A DNA stretch of 64,000 bases from Hymenobacter qilianensis (GTDB taxonomy: Bacteria > Bacteroidota > Bacteroidia > Cytophagales > Hymenobacteraceae), in contig NZ_CP060784.1 in the NCBI RefSeq assembly GCF_014489555.1, forward strand, positions 1,426,001-1,490,000. The letters run 5' to 3'. Under the pieces are notes generated by a model that was not told where the DNA came from, did not search any database, and saw only the letters and a list, made by a program, of their open reading frames with translations. The position numbers were made by a program, and so were the translations under genes. Positions 19,871 through 30,188 of this stretch are shown in pieces. Within the stretch, counting starts at the first letter, position 1, and each line of letters starts with the position of its first letter.

Positions 19871-20938
19871 TTAGGAAGGAGTACTAGTAGACAAAAAGTG
19901 CTGAATCTCAGTCACGGTGGCCCGGGCCGAACGCCCCACACCAATTAGCGTGGCGGAGGCAAAGCCCGTCCAGCTGCCATAACCTACCAGCCACAGCCCC
20001 GGCAGCGCGGTGGCCTGGGTGCCTTCGGTAGCCACGCGCCCATCGGGCTGCAGCACGCCCAGCGGCGCCAGAAACGCCAGCGCCGGGCGGAAACCGGTGC
20101 ACCAGATCACAGCATCGAAAGCTTCGGCTTCGCCGGTAGACCAGATAACGCCACTCGGGGTGAATCGAACAAACGGCCGCACTGCCTGCAGCACTCCCCG
20201 TTTTCGGGCCTCTTTGACCGGATCAACCATTACCACGTCCCCTAAGGAAGGAGCGGGCGCTGCTGCGGCCCCGCCCTGGGCTTGGTAGCGCTGGGTGGCC
20301 TGCGTGAACAATACCCGGCCGTCTACGTCGTCCGGCAGAAATCGGGGCTCATACTCTGTCACCCACTTGGTTTGGGCAACCTGCGAGACTTCGGCTAAGA
20401 TTTGCGCACCCGAGTTGCCGCCACCTACCACCATCACCCGCTTTCCGGCAAAAGGCGCTGGTGTGTGGTAGTGGGCCGAGTGCAGTTGCAGCCCACGAAA
20501 ATCTGACTGCCCCTGACAGCTCGGAATGTAAGGGTTAGACCACGATCCGGTGGCACAGACCACTGCCCGCGTGTGCCAGGTGTCCTTATCAGTTTCTACT
20601 GCAAACCCTTCTGCGTCGCGTCGCACGGCAATTACCCGCACCGGGCGATGTACCGGCAGCTCATAGCGTTGCTCGTACTGAGTCAGGTAATCAATTACAG
20701 CGTCGCGGGTAGGATAGCTGTTATCAGCGGGGCGCGGCATCAGCCAGCCCGGCAGCGAACTGACGTCGGCCGGCGAAAACAGCCGCAGCGAGTCCCAGCC
20801 GTGGGGCCAAGCACCGCCTGGCTGCGGCTGGTCGTCGAGCAGTACAAATGAGTAGCCGGTTCGGCGCAGATAATAGCCCACCGACAGGCCGCTCTGCCCT
20901 GCTCCAATTACCAGTACGTCGCGAAAAAGTGGGTCCAT
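19871..20938 (-). CDS. arsO: ArsO-like flavin monooxygenase/oxidoreductase
   Basis: A 355-residue flavoprotein with FAD motif [15 protein letters not shown] (about 10-24) and a second dinucleotide motif [11 protein letters not shown] (about 170) for NADPH. The stretch [20 protein letters not shown] is characteristic of the flavin-binding monooxygenase-like proteins called ArsO found in arsenic operons. The reaction is not firmly known for the family. It is between arsC and sigZ on the same strand with tight spacing. Confidence 0.78.
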   Translation of the reverse strand: MDPLFRDVLVIGAGQSGLSVGYYLRRTGYSFVLLDDQPQPGGAWPHGWDSLRLFSPADVSSLPGWLMPRPADNSYPTRDAVIDYLTQYEQRYELPVHRPVRVIAVRRDAEGFAVETDKDTWHTRAVVCATGSWSNPYIPSCQGQSDFRGLQLHSAHYHTPAPFAGKRVMVVGGGNSGAQILAEVSQVAQTKWVTEYEPRFLPDDVDGRVLFTQATQRYQAQGGAAAAPAPSLGDVVMVDPVKEARKRGVLQAVRPFVRFTPSGVIWSTGEAEAFDAVIWCTGFRPALAFLAPLGVLQPDGRVATEGTQATALPGLWLVGYGSWTGFASATLIGVGRSARATVTEIQHFLSTSTPS

Positions 20939-20961
20939 AGAGGGTTACTGAATACTATTGC

Positions 20962-21387
20962 TTAGCTGAAATAGCGCTGCGTGAAATCCTGAGCGTACGT
21001 TTTCACCTGGTCGCGCACGGCCCGAAACTGGTTCAGGATTTCCTCAGGAGTGCCGGTGGCTTTGGCAGGGTCGGGGAAGTTGTGGTGCAGCGTAGTGGCG
21101 GAAGATGGAAACACCGGGCAAGCCTCGCGGGCGTTGTCGCAGACGGTGATGACGTAGTCGAACGGCACGTCCGCGTACTCGTCTACATAGTTGCTGGTGT
21201 GGTGGCTGATATCCACGCCATCTTCCTGCATCACCTGAATGGCTTTGGGATTGACGCCGTGCGTTTCGATACCGGCACTGTACACGTTGGCTTGCTCGCC
21301 CAGATACTTGGTCAGGTAGCCGTGCATGAGTTGACTACGGCAGGAATTGCCGGTGCACAGCACCAGCACGTTTTTCTTATCAGGCAT
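20962..21387 (-). CDS. arsC: arsenate reductase, low-molecular-weight phosphatase type
   Basis: A 141-residue thioredoxin-coupled ArsC. The P-loop is CTGNSCRS (C11 to R17), the two relay cysteines are C83 and C90 in CDNAREAC, and the acid aspartate is D106 in FPDP. All match the C10/C82/C89 scheme of the Staphylococcus and Bacillus enzymes. It reduces arsenate to arsenite for export by the ACR3 pump encoded two genes upstream. Confidence 0.93.
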   Translation of the reverse strand: MPDKKNVLVLCTGNSCRSQLMHGYLTKYLGEQANVYSAGIETHGVNPKAIQVMQEDGVDISHHTSNYVDEYADVPFDYVITVCDNAREACPVFPSSATTLHHNFPDPAKATGTPEEILNQFRAVRDQVKTYAQDFTQRYFS

Positions 21388-21432
21388 CGTGGCTTTGGTT
21401 GAAATAGAACAAATAAACTACTGATATTCAGC

Positions 21433-22227
21433 CTACTTGGCGAGTTGAAAAATACGGAAGGCCCCGCGCGCGACCAGCGCGAATACCACAAGTCCGATGA
21501 GTAGATCGGGCCAGGCAGAGCCAGTAACATACACGAGCCCGCCAGCCACGATTACCCCCATGTTGGCAATTACATCGTTGGAAGTAAACACTTGGCTGGC
21601 TTGCATATGCACCTGCTGGCTGCGCGACTTTTGTAGCAGGTACAGCGAGGCCGAGTTGCCCACCAGCGCCAGCGCCGAGATGCCCATCATTAAGCCAAAG
21701 TCCGGCTCTTGCTCCCCGACTGCGAAGCGTCGCAGGACCTCGACCAACCCACCCACGGCTAGGGCGAGCTGAAAATATCCGCTGAGCTTGGCCACCCGTT
21801 TTTGCGTGCTTACAATCCGGCTGACAGCGTACAAGGCCAAGCCATATACCAGTGCATCGGCCAGCATATCAAGGGCGTCGGCCAGCAAGCCTATGGAGTG
21901 GGCCAGAAAGCCCGTCAGGGCTTCCAGCACAAAAAAGAAGAAGTTGATGCCCAACACCGTCCAAAGCAACCGTCGGTCAGCGGGCGCGTCTTCGGTCAGC
22001 TCGGCTAGGCCGGCGTCGGCCGTCGCGATTAGTGTGCTGTTTAACCGAAGCCCTTCCAACGTCTTAGCCAAAGGCTCCACGGCGCCAGTGTGAAAAATGG
22101 TCAGTTGCCGGCCCGGCAAGTCAAAGTGTAGCCCTTCCACGGCTTCATTTCCCACGAGCTTCATCCGAATGAGCTGCTCTTCGGCGGAACAGTCCATGTT
22201 GGCGATGTGGAATATGGATTTGTTCAT
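21433..22227 (-). CDS. cation-diffusion-type transporter with N-terminal HMA-like domain
   Basis: A 264-residue protein. Residues 1-70 look like a heavy-metal-associated fold with MDCSAEE in place of the usual CxxC; residues 85-262 hold six hydrophobic segments of a CDF-like transporter (EALTGFLAHSIGLLADALDM, with its aspartates, and a second DVIANMGVIVAGG). Such proteins are frequent in Bacteroidota arsenic operons and may move a metal or metalloid; substrate not shown here. It lies between acr3 and arsC. Confidence 0.75.
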   Translation of the reverse strand: MNKSIFHIANMDCSAEEQLIRMKLVGNEAVEGLHFDLPGRQLTIFHTGAVEPLAKTLEGLRLNSTLIATADAGLAELTEDAPADRRLLWTVLGINFFFFVLEALTGFLAHSIGLLADALDMLADALVYGLALYAVSRIVSTQKRVAKLSGYFQLALAVGGLVEVLRRFAVGEQEPDFGLMMGISALALVGNSASLYLLQKSRSQQVHMQASQVFTSNDVIANMGVIVAGGLVYVTGSAWPDLLIGLVVFALVARGAFRIFQLAK

Positions 22228-22266
22228 TGCGAATGGTGAAAAATCTTCTGCTCCGCAACACGAACA

Positions 22267-23369
22267 TTAAGCTTGCGGGGCTACCGTTCGGCCGGCGTAC
22301 CAGCGGCGGCGAAACCAAAACGCCACATTAACCAGCGCAATCAGGGCCGGCACCTCAATCAGCGGGCCGATGACACCGGCAAATGCCTGGCCTGAGTTCA
22401 GGCCAAATACACCGATGGCCACGGCAATAGCCAGCTCAAAATTGTTGCCGGTGGCAGTGAAGGCGATGGAAGCATTTTCGGCATAATCGGCCCCCAGCCA
22501 CTTGCCGGCCGCAAAGCTGACGACGAACATAATGCCGAAGTACAAAGCCAACGGTAGCGCTATGCGCAGCACATCCAGCGGAATCCGCACGATCAGCTCG
22601 CCCTTCAAACTGAACATGACCACAATAGTCAGCAGCAAGGCAATCAAGGTAATCGGGCTGATGGCGGGGATAAATACCTGCTCATACCAGGCGTCACCCT
22701 TAAGGCGACGCAGTATCAGGCGCGATAAAAAGCCCCCAGAAACGGAATTCCCAGATACACGAGCACGCTCTGGGCAATATCCCAGATGCCGATGTTTACG
22801 GCGTAGCCTCTCAGGCCGAAATACGGCGGCAGCACGGTGATAAACAGCCAGGCCAGCACGGAGTAGAAAAGCACCTGAAAAATGGAGTTCAGCGCCACCA
22901 GTCCGGCGGCGTACTCGCGGCTGCCATCGGCTAAGTCGTTCCACACCAGCACCATGGCAATGCAGCGGGCAATACCAATCAGAATCAGGCCCATCATGTA
23001 TTCCGGCTTATCGGGCAGTAGCCAGATGGCCAGAAAAAACATGAGCAGCGGCCCCACCAGCCAGTTCAGCACCAGCGACAGCCCGATGATGCGGGTGTTC
23101 TTAAAAACCGTGGGCAGTTGCTCGTACTTTACCTTAGCCAGGGGCGGATACATCATCAGAATGAGGCCAATGGCAATGGGCACATTCACGGTACCAACCG
23201 TAAAGTAATCGACGGCCCGCTCCACGCCCGGCACGAAGTAGCCCAAGGCCACACCCAGACCCATGGCCAGGAATATCCAAAGCGTCAGTCCTCTATCGAG
23301 GCCGGAGAGCTTTTTTTGGGCTATGGCCTCGGGCGGTGGACTCGGATGAATCGGGTGAGTTGGGGTCAT
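22267..23369 (-). CDS. arsB: ACR3 family arsenite efflux pump
   Basis: About 367 residues and ten membrane segments. The ACR3 hallmark is [20 protein letters not shown], with the essential cysteine in TM4, plus [20 protein letters not shown]. It exports arsenite from the cytoplasm. The frame breaks at the C5 run 22733-22737; one more base restores [17 protein letters not shown] and joins the halves. The gene follows the DUF6428 gene in the arsenic operon. Confidence 0.92.
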
Positions 23370-23390
23370 GGGGTGACGCTAAGCAGAAGT

Positions 23391-23406
23391 TTAAAAAAGC
23401 CCCCAG
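23391..23406 (+). repeat. solitary copy of dispersed word
   Basis: TTAAAAAAGCCCCCAG between the DUF6428 gene and acr3; no partner arm, so not a terminator in the operon. Confidence 0.55.
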
Positions 23407-23464
23407 AGTCAGCCGGCTACAAGCGAACAAGCAGAAGCTGGAGTAAGCTAACACAGATACCGCC

Positions 23465-23932
23465 TTAGCAGCAACCGCCGCCGGGCGCGCAGCAGGAGCC
23501 GGCTACTTGCAGTTGGGGCAGCGCAAACTGCTGGGCCGCCGGAATACCGCAGGCATCCTGAGCCAGGCAAGCAGTCTGTTTGGCCGTCAGAATAAAATCC
23601 TGGCCATCGAATGTCAACCCGAACTTGCCAATGGTATCCTGCTGATACTCCACTTCGATATCCAGATCGTCGCGGCCCAGAATCTTCTCCGAGAGGTTGA
23701 GAATGTGCAGAAACTTCTGCGGCGCGAGTCGGTGGTCGTAGTCGCCGGCTTCCCAGAGCTGGAAGTTCGCCACCGTTTCCTTGCGCTCTACACCGCCGCA
23801 ATCAATAAAATGCTTGGTTACCAAACCCACTTCCGTCACGTGGAAATGCGAGGGGAGATATTCACCGTTGGGCAGACGGAAATTAATAGCCTCCAGCCCT
23901 GTCAAAGACTGCTTCATTTCAGAGATTTTCAT
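23465..23932 (-). CDS. DUF6428 family protein with cysteine-rich tail
   Basis: A 155-residue soluble protein. It resembles the DUF6428 proteins that follow arsR in Bacteroidota arsenic operons: LPNGEYLPSHFHVTEVG, DCGGV, and a C-terminal CCAPGGGCC (147-155). The cysteine cluster suggests metalloid binding, perhaps delivery to the pump or sensing; function is not known. It lies 28 bases after arsR. Confidence 0.75.
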   Translation of the reverse strand: MKISEMKQSLTGLEAINFRLPNGEYLPSHFHVTEVGLVTKHFIDCGGVERKETVANFQLWEAGDYDHRLAPQKFLHILNLSEKILGRDDLDIEVEYQQDTIGKFGLTFDGQDFILTAKQTACLAQDACGIPAAQQFALPQLQVAGSCCAPGGGCC

Positions 23933-23960
23933 GTTTTCTTACTTTGTGAGGTGAAAAATA

Positions 23961-24311
23961 CTAGCAGGCGCACCCATCTTCCGGTCCGCATGCGGCGCCG
24001 GTGGTAGCCTCATTAAAAAAGCCGGTAAACTGCTGATGTACCTGTTGCAGCAGGGCAGTATTTAGGCAGTAGCAAACGGTCAGTCCGTCAATCTCGCCCC
24101 GAATGAGGTCCAGGGCCTTCAGCTCCTGCAAGTGCTGGGAAACCGTGGTGCGCGAAAGTGGCAGCTCCGCCGCGATGTCGCCGGAAATGCAGGTTCTTTT
24201 GGAGGCCAGCAACTGAATAATAGCCACCCGCGCCGGGTGAGCCAGGGCTTTGGCCACGCGGGCCAGCTGTTGCTGCTCCTCGGTAAAGGCGGTGGTTTTG
24301 GCGTAGGTCAT
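23961..24311 (-). CDS. arsR: ArsR/SmtB family arsenic-responsive repressor
   Basis: A 116-residue winged-helix repressor. The DNA-recognition helix is around [16 protein letters not shown] (53-68). Cysteines at C41 (RTCISGD), C80 and C82 (VCYC), and C108, C114 and C116 (CGPEDGCAC) are candidates for As(III) binding; the layout differs from the E. coli CVCDLC site, so which ones bind is inference. It is the first gene of the arsenic operon and sits just behind a dyad operator. Confidence 0.9.
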   Translation of the reverse strand: MTYAKTTAFTEEQQQLARVAKALAHPARVAIIQLLASKRTCISGDIAAELPLSRTTVSQHLQELKALDLIRGEIDGLTVCYCLNTALLQQVHQQFTGFFNEATTGAACGPEDGCAC

Positions 24312-24317
24312 ACACTA

Positions 24318-24350
24318 ACTATGAAGTATAACGTAAATATACGACATAGT
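24318..24350 (-). promoter_or_regulatory. probable ArsR operator, 33-bp dyad
   Basis: ACTATG-NN-GTATA-N7-TATAC-NN-CATAGT, every paired base matching on both sides. It begins seven bases before the arsR start codon, and on the minus strand it overlaps a TATATTTA stretch close to the Bacteroidota -7 element. Placement suits autorepression. Confidence 0.75.
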
Positions 24351-24434
24351 ATGACATATGTTTACGACACAGATAATTTTTATCTACGAGGTGATGCGCT
24401 TAGCCTTGGTCAGAGCTGTAAAAACAGCGTTGCC

Positions 24435-25677
24435 TTACTCTACCGCCAGCACTAAACCCTTCAGGTACTCGCCTTCGGGATGGAACAAGCTTACCGGATG
24501 GTCGGCGGGCTGGGTGAGATGATGGAGCACCCGCACCTGCCGGCCAGCCTCGATAGCGGCAGCCAACACGGCACCCTGAAACAGCTCACGGCTAACTACC
24601 TGCGAGCAGCTGAAGGTGAATAAAATGCCCCCCGGCGCGATGCGGCGTAGGCCGGCCGCGTTCAGGCGCTTGTAGCCCATCAGGGCATTGTGCCGGGCTG
24701 AGAGGTGCTTAGCGAAGGCCGGCGGATCGAGCACGATAAGGTCGTACTGCTCTTCGCTGGCTTTCATAAACGTGAACACATCCTGGGCATAGGCCGCGTG
24801 CTTGTCTTCCAGGCCGGTGAGGGCCGCGTTGCGTTCAGTTAGCTCGATGGCGCGCTTGGAGCTGTCCACGGAGTGCACCAGCGTAGCGCCGGCTTGCAGG
24901 GCGTACACCGAAAAGCCCCCGTGTAGCAAAACGTGTTCAGCACGCGGCGGCCGGCGGAGTAGCGGGCCAGCAGATCGCGGTTGTCGCGCTGATCGATGAA
25001 AAAGCCGGTTTTCTGGCCGGTTTCCCAATCAACGGCAAATGGGTGAGCATTTTCGTGTACCAGATGCTCGGTGCCGGTGGAAGAACCCAGCAAGTAGCCG
25101 TTCTGCGCGTCGGGGGCGGCTTTTGCGGGTACGGTTTCAGCGCTTTTATCGTAGATGGCCCGTAGCTTATCACCCAGCACGGCTTTTAAAGCTTCCGCAA
25201 TTTGCGGGCGGGCCAGATACATACCGGCGCTGTGCGCTTGCAATACGGCCACGTCGCCGTACACGTCCACAATCAGACCCGGCAGGCCGTCGCCCTCGGC
25301 ATGGATCAGGCGGTAAACGTCGGTAGCATGGCTGTCGGCCGACTGGGGGCTTTTTTCCTAGTTGGCTGCTCCGCATTTGTTTTCTGCGTTGTCAGGCCTA
25401 AGCGCTGGCGCAACTGGTAGGCGTTGCGCAGCTTTCCCTGCCAAAAGGCGGCATCTGGTTCTGTAGCCTCCGGGCCAAAACCCAGCATACGCACGGCAAT
25501 GGAGCCCGGCGCATAATGGCCCATGCCCAGCTGTTCGCCGTTGGAGGCCTGTACAATCACCACCTCACCTTCCTGCGGCTGGCCCTGCATACGGGCAATA
25601 GCCCCCGAAAACACCCATGGGTGCAGGCGGCGTAAGGATTGATCTTTACCAGGTTTGAGGGTGACGATGGCGGGCAT
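24435..25677 (-). CDS. rlmI: class I SAM-dependent rRNA methyltransferase, RlmI family
   Basis: About 415 residues. N-terminal PUA-like domain (KPGKDQSLRRLHPWVFSGAI), middle EEHD-like part (YRLIHAEGDGLPGLIVDVYG, GFFIDQRDNR) and Rossmann methyltransferase domain (VLNTFCYTGGFSVYAL, DLIVLDPPAFAK). The family methylates C5 of a cytosine in 23S rRNA. Two breaks: the G5 run 25345-25349 and the C5 run 24916-24920; one more base at each restores RKKAPQSADSH and CYTGGFSVY. The start at 25677 (MPAIVTLK) is preferred over 25710. Confidence 0.85.
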
Positions 25678-25731
25678 AGCGGCAAGGAATAAAAGGGAAC
25701 TGGGGAGCAAAAGTACGCCAATCCGCGCCCC

Positions 25732-26171
25732 TCACCGAAACAGCCGACGATAAATAGGCCGGCGCCACGCAAACTGCGCCCACATCACCGGATAGAGCAG
25801 CGCATCCAGCACCGGCGAAACCGTTCGGTATTCTACGGCATCGATGATATCAGTGCCGCCATCGGGGCTGGGCTGCATCAGGTGGCGATGGCGCCAGAAG
25901 CGCAATGGGCCGGGGAGCTTTTGGCCCTCATCCACGAAAAAATGAGTGCCGTTGGGCAGTACGCCATCATCGGTAATCAGGCTGGTCCAGCTCTGGCTAA
26001 TGGGTCCTACCACTAATTCAATCTCCACCTGGTCGCCGCGGCGGCTGCCGTCGAAGCGGTGCAGGCGCATTCGGGGAAAGGCGGCGCCAGCTGCATGAAT
26101 AGCTCCCGGGTGAAGCCGGCCATGACCTGAGCCGGCGACTGGGCTACGTGGGTGCGGAGAGTAAGGTGCAT
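25732..26171 (-). CDS. SRPBCC-fold ligand-binding protein
   Basis: About 147 residues resembling the START/SRPBCC-like proteins of unknown ligand: MHLTLRTHVAQSPAQVMAGF at the front, then SWTSLITDDG and FWRHRHLMQP. The frame breaks at the G4 run 26073-26076; one more base gives APPFPRMRLHRFDG and adds the first 33 residues, with ATG at 26171. No operon partner; it ends just before the RlmI-family gene. Confidence 0.65.
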
Positions 26172-26337
26172 AGCATCAAACAGGTAGCTGCGCGGTTAGT
26201 TGTCTTGCAGCTTTACCAGTAAGATTAGTGTTAGTTTTTTATGCAAAAAAAGTATGTATTTTAGAGCGCACAAAGATGTAGTTTGCATATGAGATTATCA
26301 TTAAAATCACAGTCACAATTAAATTAAAGCCACTTAA

Positions 26338-27978
26338 ATGCAAAAATACTTTATCACTAAAAATCATCGGCTTATTGACATAGCTTTCTTATTAGCAGCC
26401 ACAATTTCGTTACAAATTTATTTTTTGTTTGACCTAGGGTTTTATAGTGATGACTGGGCATTCTTGGGAGTATTATCAAATATTAAATCGAGCGGATTAT
26501 TGACGTTCATATACGATTTTTTTATAATATATAAAGACATACTTATAACTCGCCCCATCCAAGTCATACAATTGTCTTCATTATATTGGTTTTTTGACAC
26601 ATCGCCGCTTGGCTATCATATTAGTAATTTGTTTTTCTTATCCCTTTTAGTTATATATTTTTACTTAAGTTTAAACAAATTAAATGCTCCGCGTATTGCA
26701 GCGTTCACAATACCTCTTATATACACTTTATTACCTCATTACTCTACAACTAGAATGTGGGTAGCAAGTTTTACTATTAATGTTAGTACATGCTTTTTCT
26801 TTATTAACATATATGCTAATATGAAATATATAGAATCATTAGAAAAAGGCAAGAGTAGCTGGCAATGGCTATTGACAAGCTTAGCTAGCCTAGCAATTTC
26901 AATATTGGCGTATGAAGTTATAGTACCACTATTCGTGTTGAATTTTTTAATAACATGGTGGAAATGCCGTAGCAAGGGTTTAAAATGCGCAGGTATAATT
27001 TCTTTAAGCGTTCTAATATATTTATTGTGTATTTTATTCAAAGTTCATTACTCTACGCGAATAGGTGGATATAATTCTAATTATTTAATAAGTATTACAC
27101 AAGCTTTTAAATCGGCTGCCATAAATGACTTTTATACATATGGATTTAAATTACCTAAGCACATATGGCATTTGTTTCAAACTCGCACTAGCGGAAATAC
27201 ATATTTTATTGCCCTTTCTCTTTCTTTAATAATATTTTTGTACCTTATCCAATTTAAAATTCAGGCTTATACAAGAAGGTTTTGGCTGCTTACAATTTTA
27301 TCAGGAGCAGTGATTTACTTAATGGGGTATTCTATATTCTTAACTGCCAATAATCTGTCACCTACTCCTACTGGAATTAACAACAGGGTTACAACTGCGG
27401 CTGCAATAGGAGTATCAGCATGCTTTTTTGGATCAATTGGATTAGCATCTTTTCATATAAGGAATAAAAACATCAAAACTTTCATTTTTGCTTTTCCCGT
27501 TTCCGTTTTGTGTGGATCCGGATACATTGCTAACTACGCAATCAGCACATTCTTTTCAAGGTCGTACATTAGCCAACTAAAGATACTTGATTCTCTACAG
27601 AGAAGGGGTCCAGAACTCACCACAAAAAACACATTAATATTAGACGGCATATGCCCATATGTAGGTCCTGCTCCTATATTTGATTGTGAGTGGGATCTAG
27701 CTGGAGCGTTACAAAAAATTTATAAAAATACCTATATAAAAGCGGATGTCCGGACAAACAGATTAAGTTATAACGAAAAAGGATTAACAACTATCACATA
27801 TGGAAAAAAGAATTTTTATGCTTATAATCAATATTTAATAATATATAACAACCAAACTGAAAAATACTTTATACTAAAAAACTTTGAAGATGCTAAAGCG
27901 TATTTCACTACAAATCTATCATCAGATATAAGCACTTGCGCCGAAGGAAGAGAAGGATATGGTGTAAATATTTTTTAG
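26338..27978 (+). CDS. AT-rich multi-pass membrane protein, GT-C glycosyltransferase-like
   Basis: A 546-residue protein with about twelve hydrophobic segments. After the first segment comes FYSDDWAFLG; an acidic pair in the first outer loop is the usual catalytic signature of GT-C lipid-linked sugar transferases. A soluble tail of about 120 residues follows (from about 425). I cannot name a family. Base composition and codons are strongly A/T-rich against its GC-rich neighbours, from about 26215 to 28010, pointing to acquisition by transfer. No transposase or flanking repeat is visible. No copy of the dispersed G/C word occurs in it. Confidence 0.6.
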   Translation: MQKYFITKNHRLIDIAFLLAATISLQIYFLFDLGFYSDDWAFLGVLSNIKSSGLLTFIYDFFIIYKDILITRPIQVIQLSSLYWFFDTSPLGYHISNLFFLSLLVIYFYLSLNKLNAPRIAAFTIPLIYTLLPHYSTTRMWVASFTINVSTCFFFINIYANMKYIESLEKGKSSWQWLLTSLASLAISILAYEVIVPLFVLNFLITWWKCRSKGLKCAGIISLSVLIYLLCILFKVHYSTRIGGYNSNYLISITQAFKSAAINDFYTYGFKLPKHIWHLFQTRTSGNTYFIALSLSLIIFLYLIQFKIQAYTRRFWLLTILSGAVIYLMGYSIFLTANNLSPTPTGINNRVTTAAAIGVSACFFGSIGLASFHIRNKNIKTFIFAFPVSVLCGSGYIANYAISTFFSRSYISQLKILDSLQRRGPELTTKNTLILDGICPYVGPAPIFDCEWDLAGALQKIYKNTYIKADVRTNRLSYNEKGLTTITYGKKNFYAYNQYLIIYNNQTEKYFILKNFEDAKAYFTTNLSSDISTCAEGREGYGVNIF

Positions 27979-28080
27979 TATTCAAAAATAAAAACAAGTA
28001 AAATCCTAATCACATGGTATTTTGTAGCTGGGGGAGAATCTTTGATACAACTGCTTCGCCCGATAGCAACCTAAACTTCC

Positions 28081-28533
28081 ATGCTACGCCTCATCCGAAC
28101 AAGCTCCGACAACCCCGACTTTCGGGCGCTAGTACAATTGCTCGACCACGAGTTGGGAGCGCGCGACGGCGCCGACCATGCCTTTTACGCCCAGTTCAAT
28201 AAGGTTGAAGCAATTAAGCACACAGTGGTAGCCTATCAGCACGACGAGCCAGTGGGCTGCGGAACTTTCAAGGAATTTACCGGCGAATTGGTGGAAATCA
28301 AGCGCATGTATATGCAGCCAGCCTTGCGCGGCCAGGGCGTCGCAGCGTCAGTCCTGACGGAGTTGGAGCAATGGGCCCGAGAGTTACACTACAGAGGCTG
28401 TGTACTGGAAACCGGAATGAAGCAACCAGAAGCCATCCGCCTTTACGAAAGAAGTGGTTATCAGCGCATCCCCAATTATGGACAATATGTGGGCGGTGAA
28501 AACAGCGTGTGTATGCAGAAAGGGCTGATATAG
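28081..28533 (+). CDS. GNAT family N-acetyltransferase
   Basis: A 150-residue acetyltransferase. The acetyl-CoA motif A is MQPALRGQGVAASVLTELEQWA (about 80-100), preceded by strand VEIKRMYM and followed by CVLETGMKQPEAIRLYERSGYQ. The substrate is unknown. It stands right after the AT-rich gene but has normal composition. Confidence 0.88.
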   Translation: MLRLIRTSSDNPDFRALVQLLDHELGARDGADHAFYAQFNKVEAIKHTVVAYQHDEPVGCGTFKEFTGELVEIKRMYMQPALRGQGVAASVLTELEQWARELHYRGCVLETGMKQPEAIRLYERSGYQRIPNYGQYVGGENSVCMQKGLI

Positions 28534-28546
28534 TTATGAAACCGCG

Positions 28547-30075
28547 CTACTTCAGCTGCATAATCGCGGCCATGGTTTCCATCCCGTCCCAGAGGTTGCC
28601 CAATCGGATATTCTCGTTTTCGGCGTGCTGGTTGTTGTCGTAGTTCGCCACGGGTACGGTGAGCGTGGTCGCGTTTATTTTCTTGAACACGTGCAGCGGC
28701 AGGCTACCGCCTGAGGTAGGTACCTGCACCACCGGCTGCGTGCTTGTGCGCTGCACGGCTACCACTACTTCCTGAGCCAGAGGCAGATCCATGGAAGTGC
28801 GTTCGGCATTGTAGCCGGTGTGAGGCGTTAGGCGCACGATGCGCGGATAGCGGGCCCGCTCGGCGTCAGTGGGTTCTTGAGTTGTCACGAAAAAGCCTTG
28901 GCGCCGAATGTGGCTTACTACTTTGGCTACCTGCCGCTCCCAGTCGTTGCCCAGCACCAGACGCAGATCCAGGGTTGCCTCGGCGGTGGTGGGAATCACG
29001 TTGGCCGCCTGCGCACCCACATTTGCGCTGCGCATACCGTTTATGTTCAGCGAAGGCTGATTGATTAATTCGCTTAAATTTTGCCCCCCACCATCGGCCC
29101 GGGCAAAGCTGAGCTCCTTCTGGATAGCCGCGTCGAGGTTAGGCACGCGGCTCAGGGCCTGCTGCTCCTTGGCAGTAAGGGGAATTACGTCGTCGTAAAA
29201 GCCCTCGATGGTCACGCGGCCGGTGCTATCCTTCATAGAAGCAAGCAATTGTGCCAGCGCCAGCGCCGGATTGGGGGCCCAGTTGCCGTAGTGCCCGCTG
29301 TGCAGAGGCCGCTTCGGACCATACACGGTGAGGCCCACATTTACGTCGCCCCGAGCGCCGAACACCACCTGCTTCTGCCCCGACTGATGTACCGGCCCAT
29401 CACAAATAATCCAGAGGTCGGAGGCGAGCAGGGCGCGGTTACCTTCCACAATCTCGCTTAGGTGCGGCGAGCCTTTCTCTTCTTCGCCTTCGAAAAAGAA
29501 TTTGATGTTGACACCGGGCCGCTGCTTGCTTTGCACCAAAGCTTCATAGCCCGCCAGAATGGCCATCACGCCGGCTTTGTCATCGGAGCTGCTACGGGCG
29601 TAGAGGCGCCAGTCGGGCCCGGACGTTTCCCCAGCCTGCATCATCGGGATAAATTGCCCCCATGAGTCAAGGCAGCGCTGGTTAGCTGGGGCTTAAAAGG
29701 ACTTAGCCCACTGGCCCACTGCGCCGCATTGACCGGCTGACCATCGTAGTGCGCATAAAATACAATGGTGCGCTTGGCACCGGGCGTACGCACCTCGCCA
29801 TACACGGCGGGCGGCACGCCTGGGGTCTTCGCTGGCAATAGCTGCCCTTTAATACCCCGTTTCTGCATCATGCCCAGAATAAAGCTGGCCGTCTGGCGCA
29901 GATTGGCGCTATCCGCGGCCACATTTGGGATGGCCAGAAACTGCATATACTCCGTTAAGAGAGTCAGTTCATGGGTTTGGCGGTAGCGCCGCACCTTATG
30001 CACTCCCGAATCGGGGCCCGCAAATCCTACCAGTGCCAGGAGCAAAATCAGACTCGCCGCGTATTGTTTTTTCAT
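28547..30075 (-). CDS. M20 family metallopeptidase (dipeptidase-like), exported
   Basis: About 509 residues. The start at 30075 gives a signal peptide (MKKQYAASLILLLALVGFAG). Metal and catalytic motifs: FYAHYDGQP, SSDDKAGVMAIL and FEGEEEKGSPH, with a dimerisation domain and a late metal histidine region. It likely trims peptides in the periplasm. The frame breaks at the C5 run 29657-29661; one more base gives LTHGGQFIPMMQAG and joins the parts. Confidence 0.87.
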
Positions 30076-30188
30076 AACAACTAGCCGGGCACAAAGTGGG
30101 CGCAGCCACGAACAAGGTAAGCGGCTCCAGGCAAAAAGCCATATTTCATGAACTAGTCTTACTTTCACTTTTCGTAGCCCCTCCCCTG

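Noticed and set aside
26172..26337. Insertion-sequence end next to the AT-rich gene
   Set aside because: No inverted repeats, direct repeats or transposase frame at either border.
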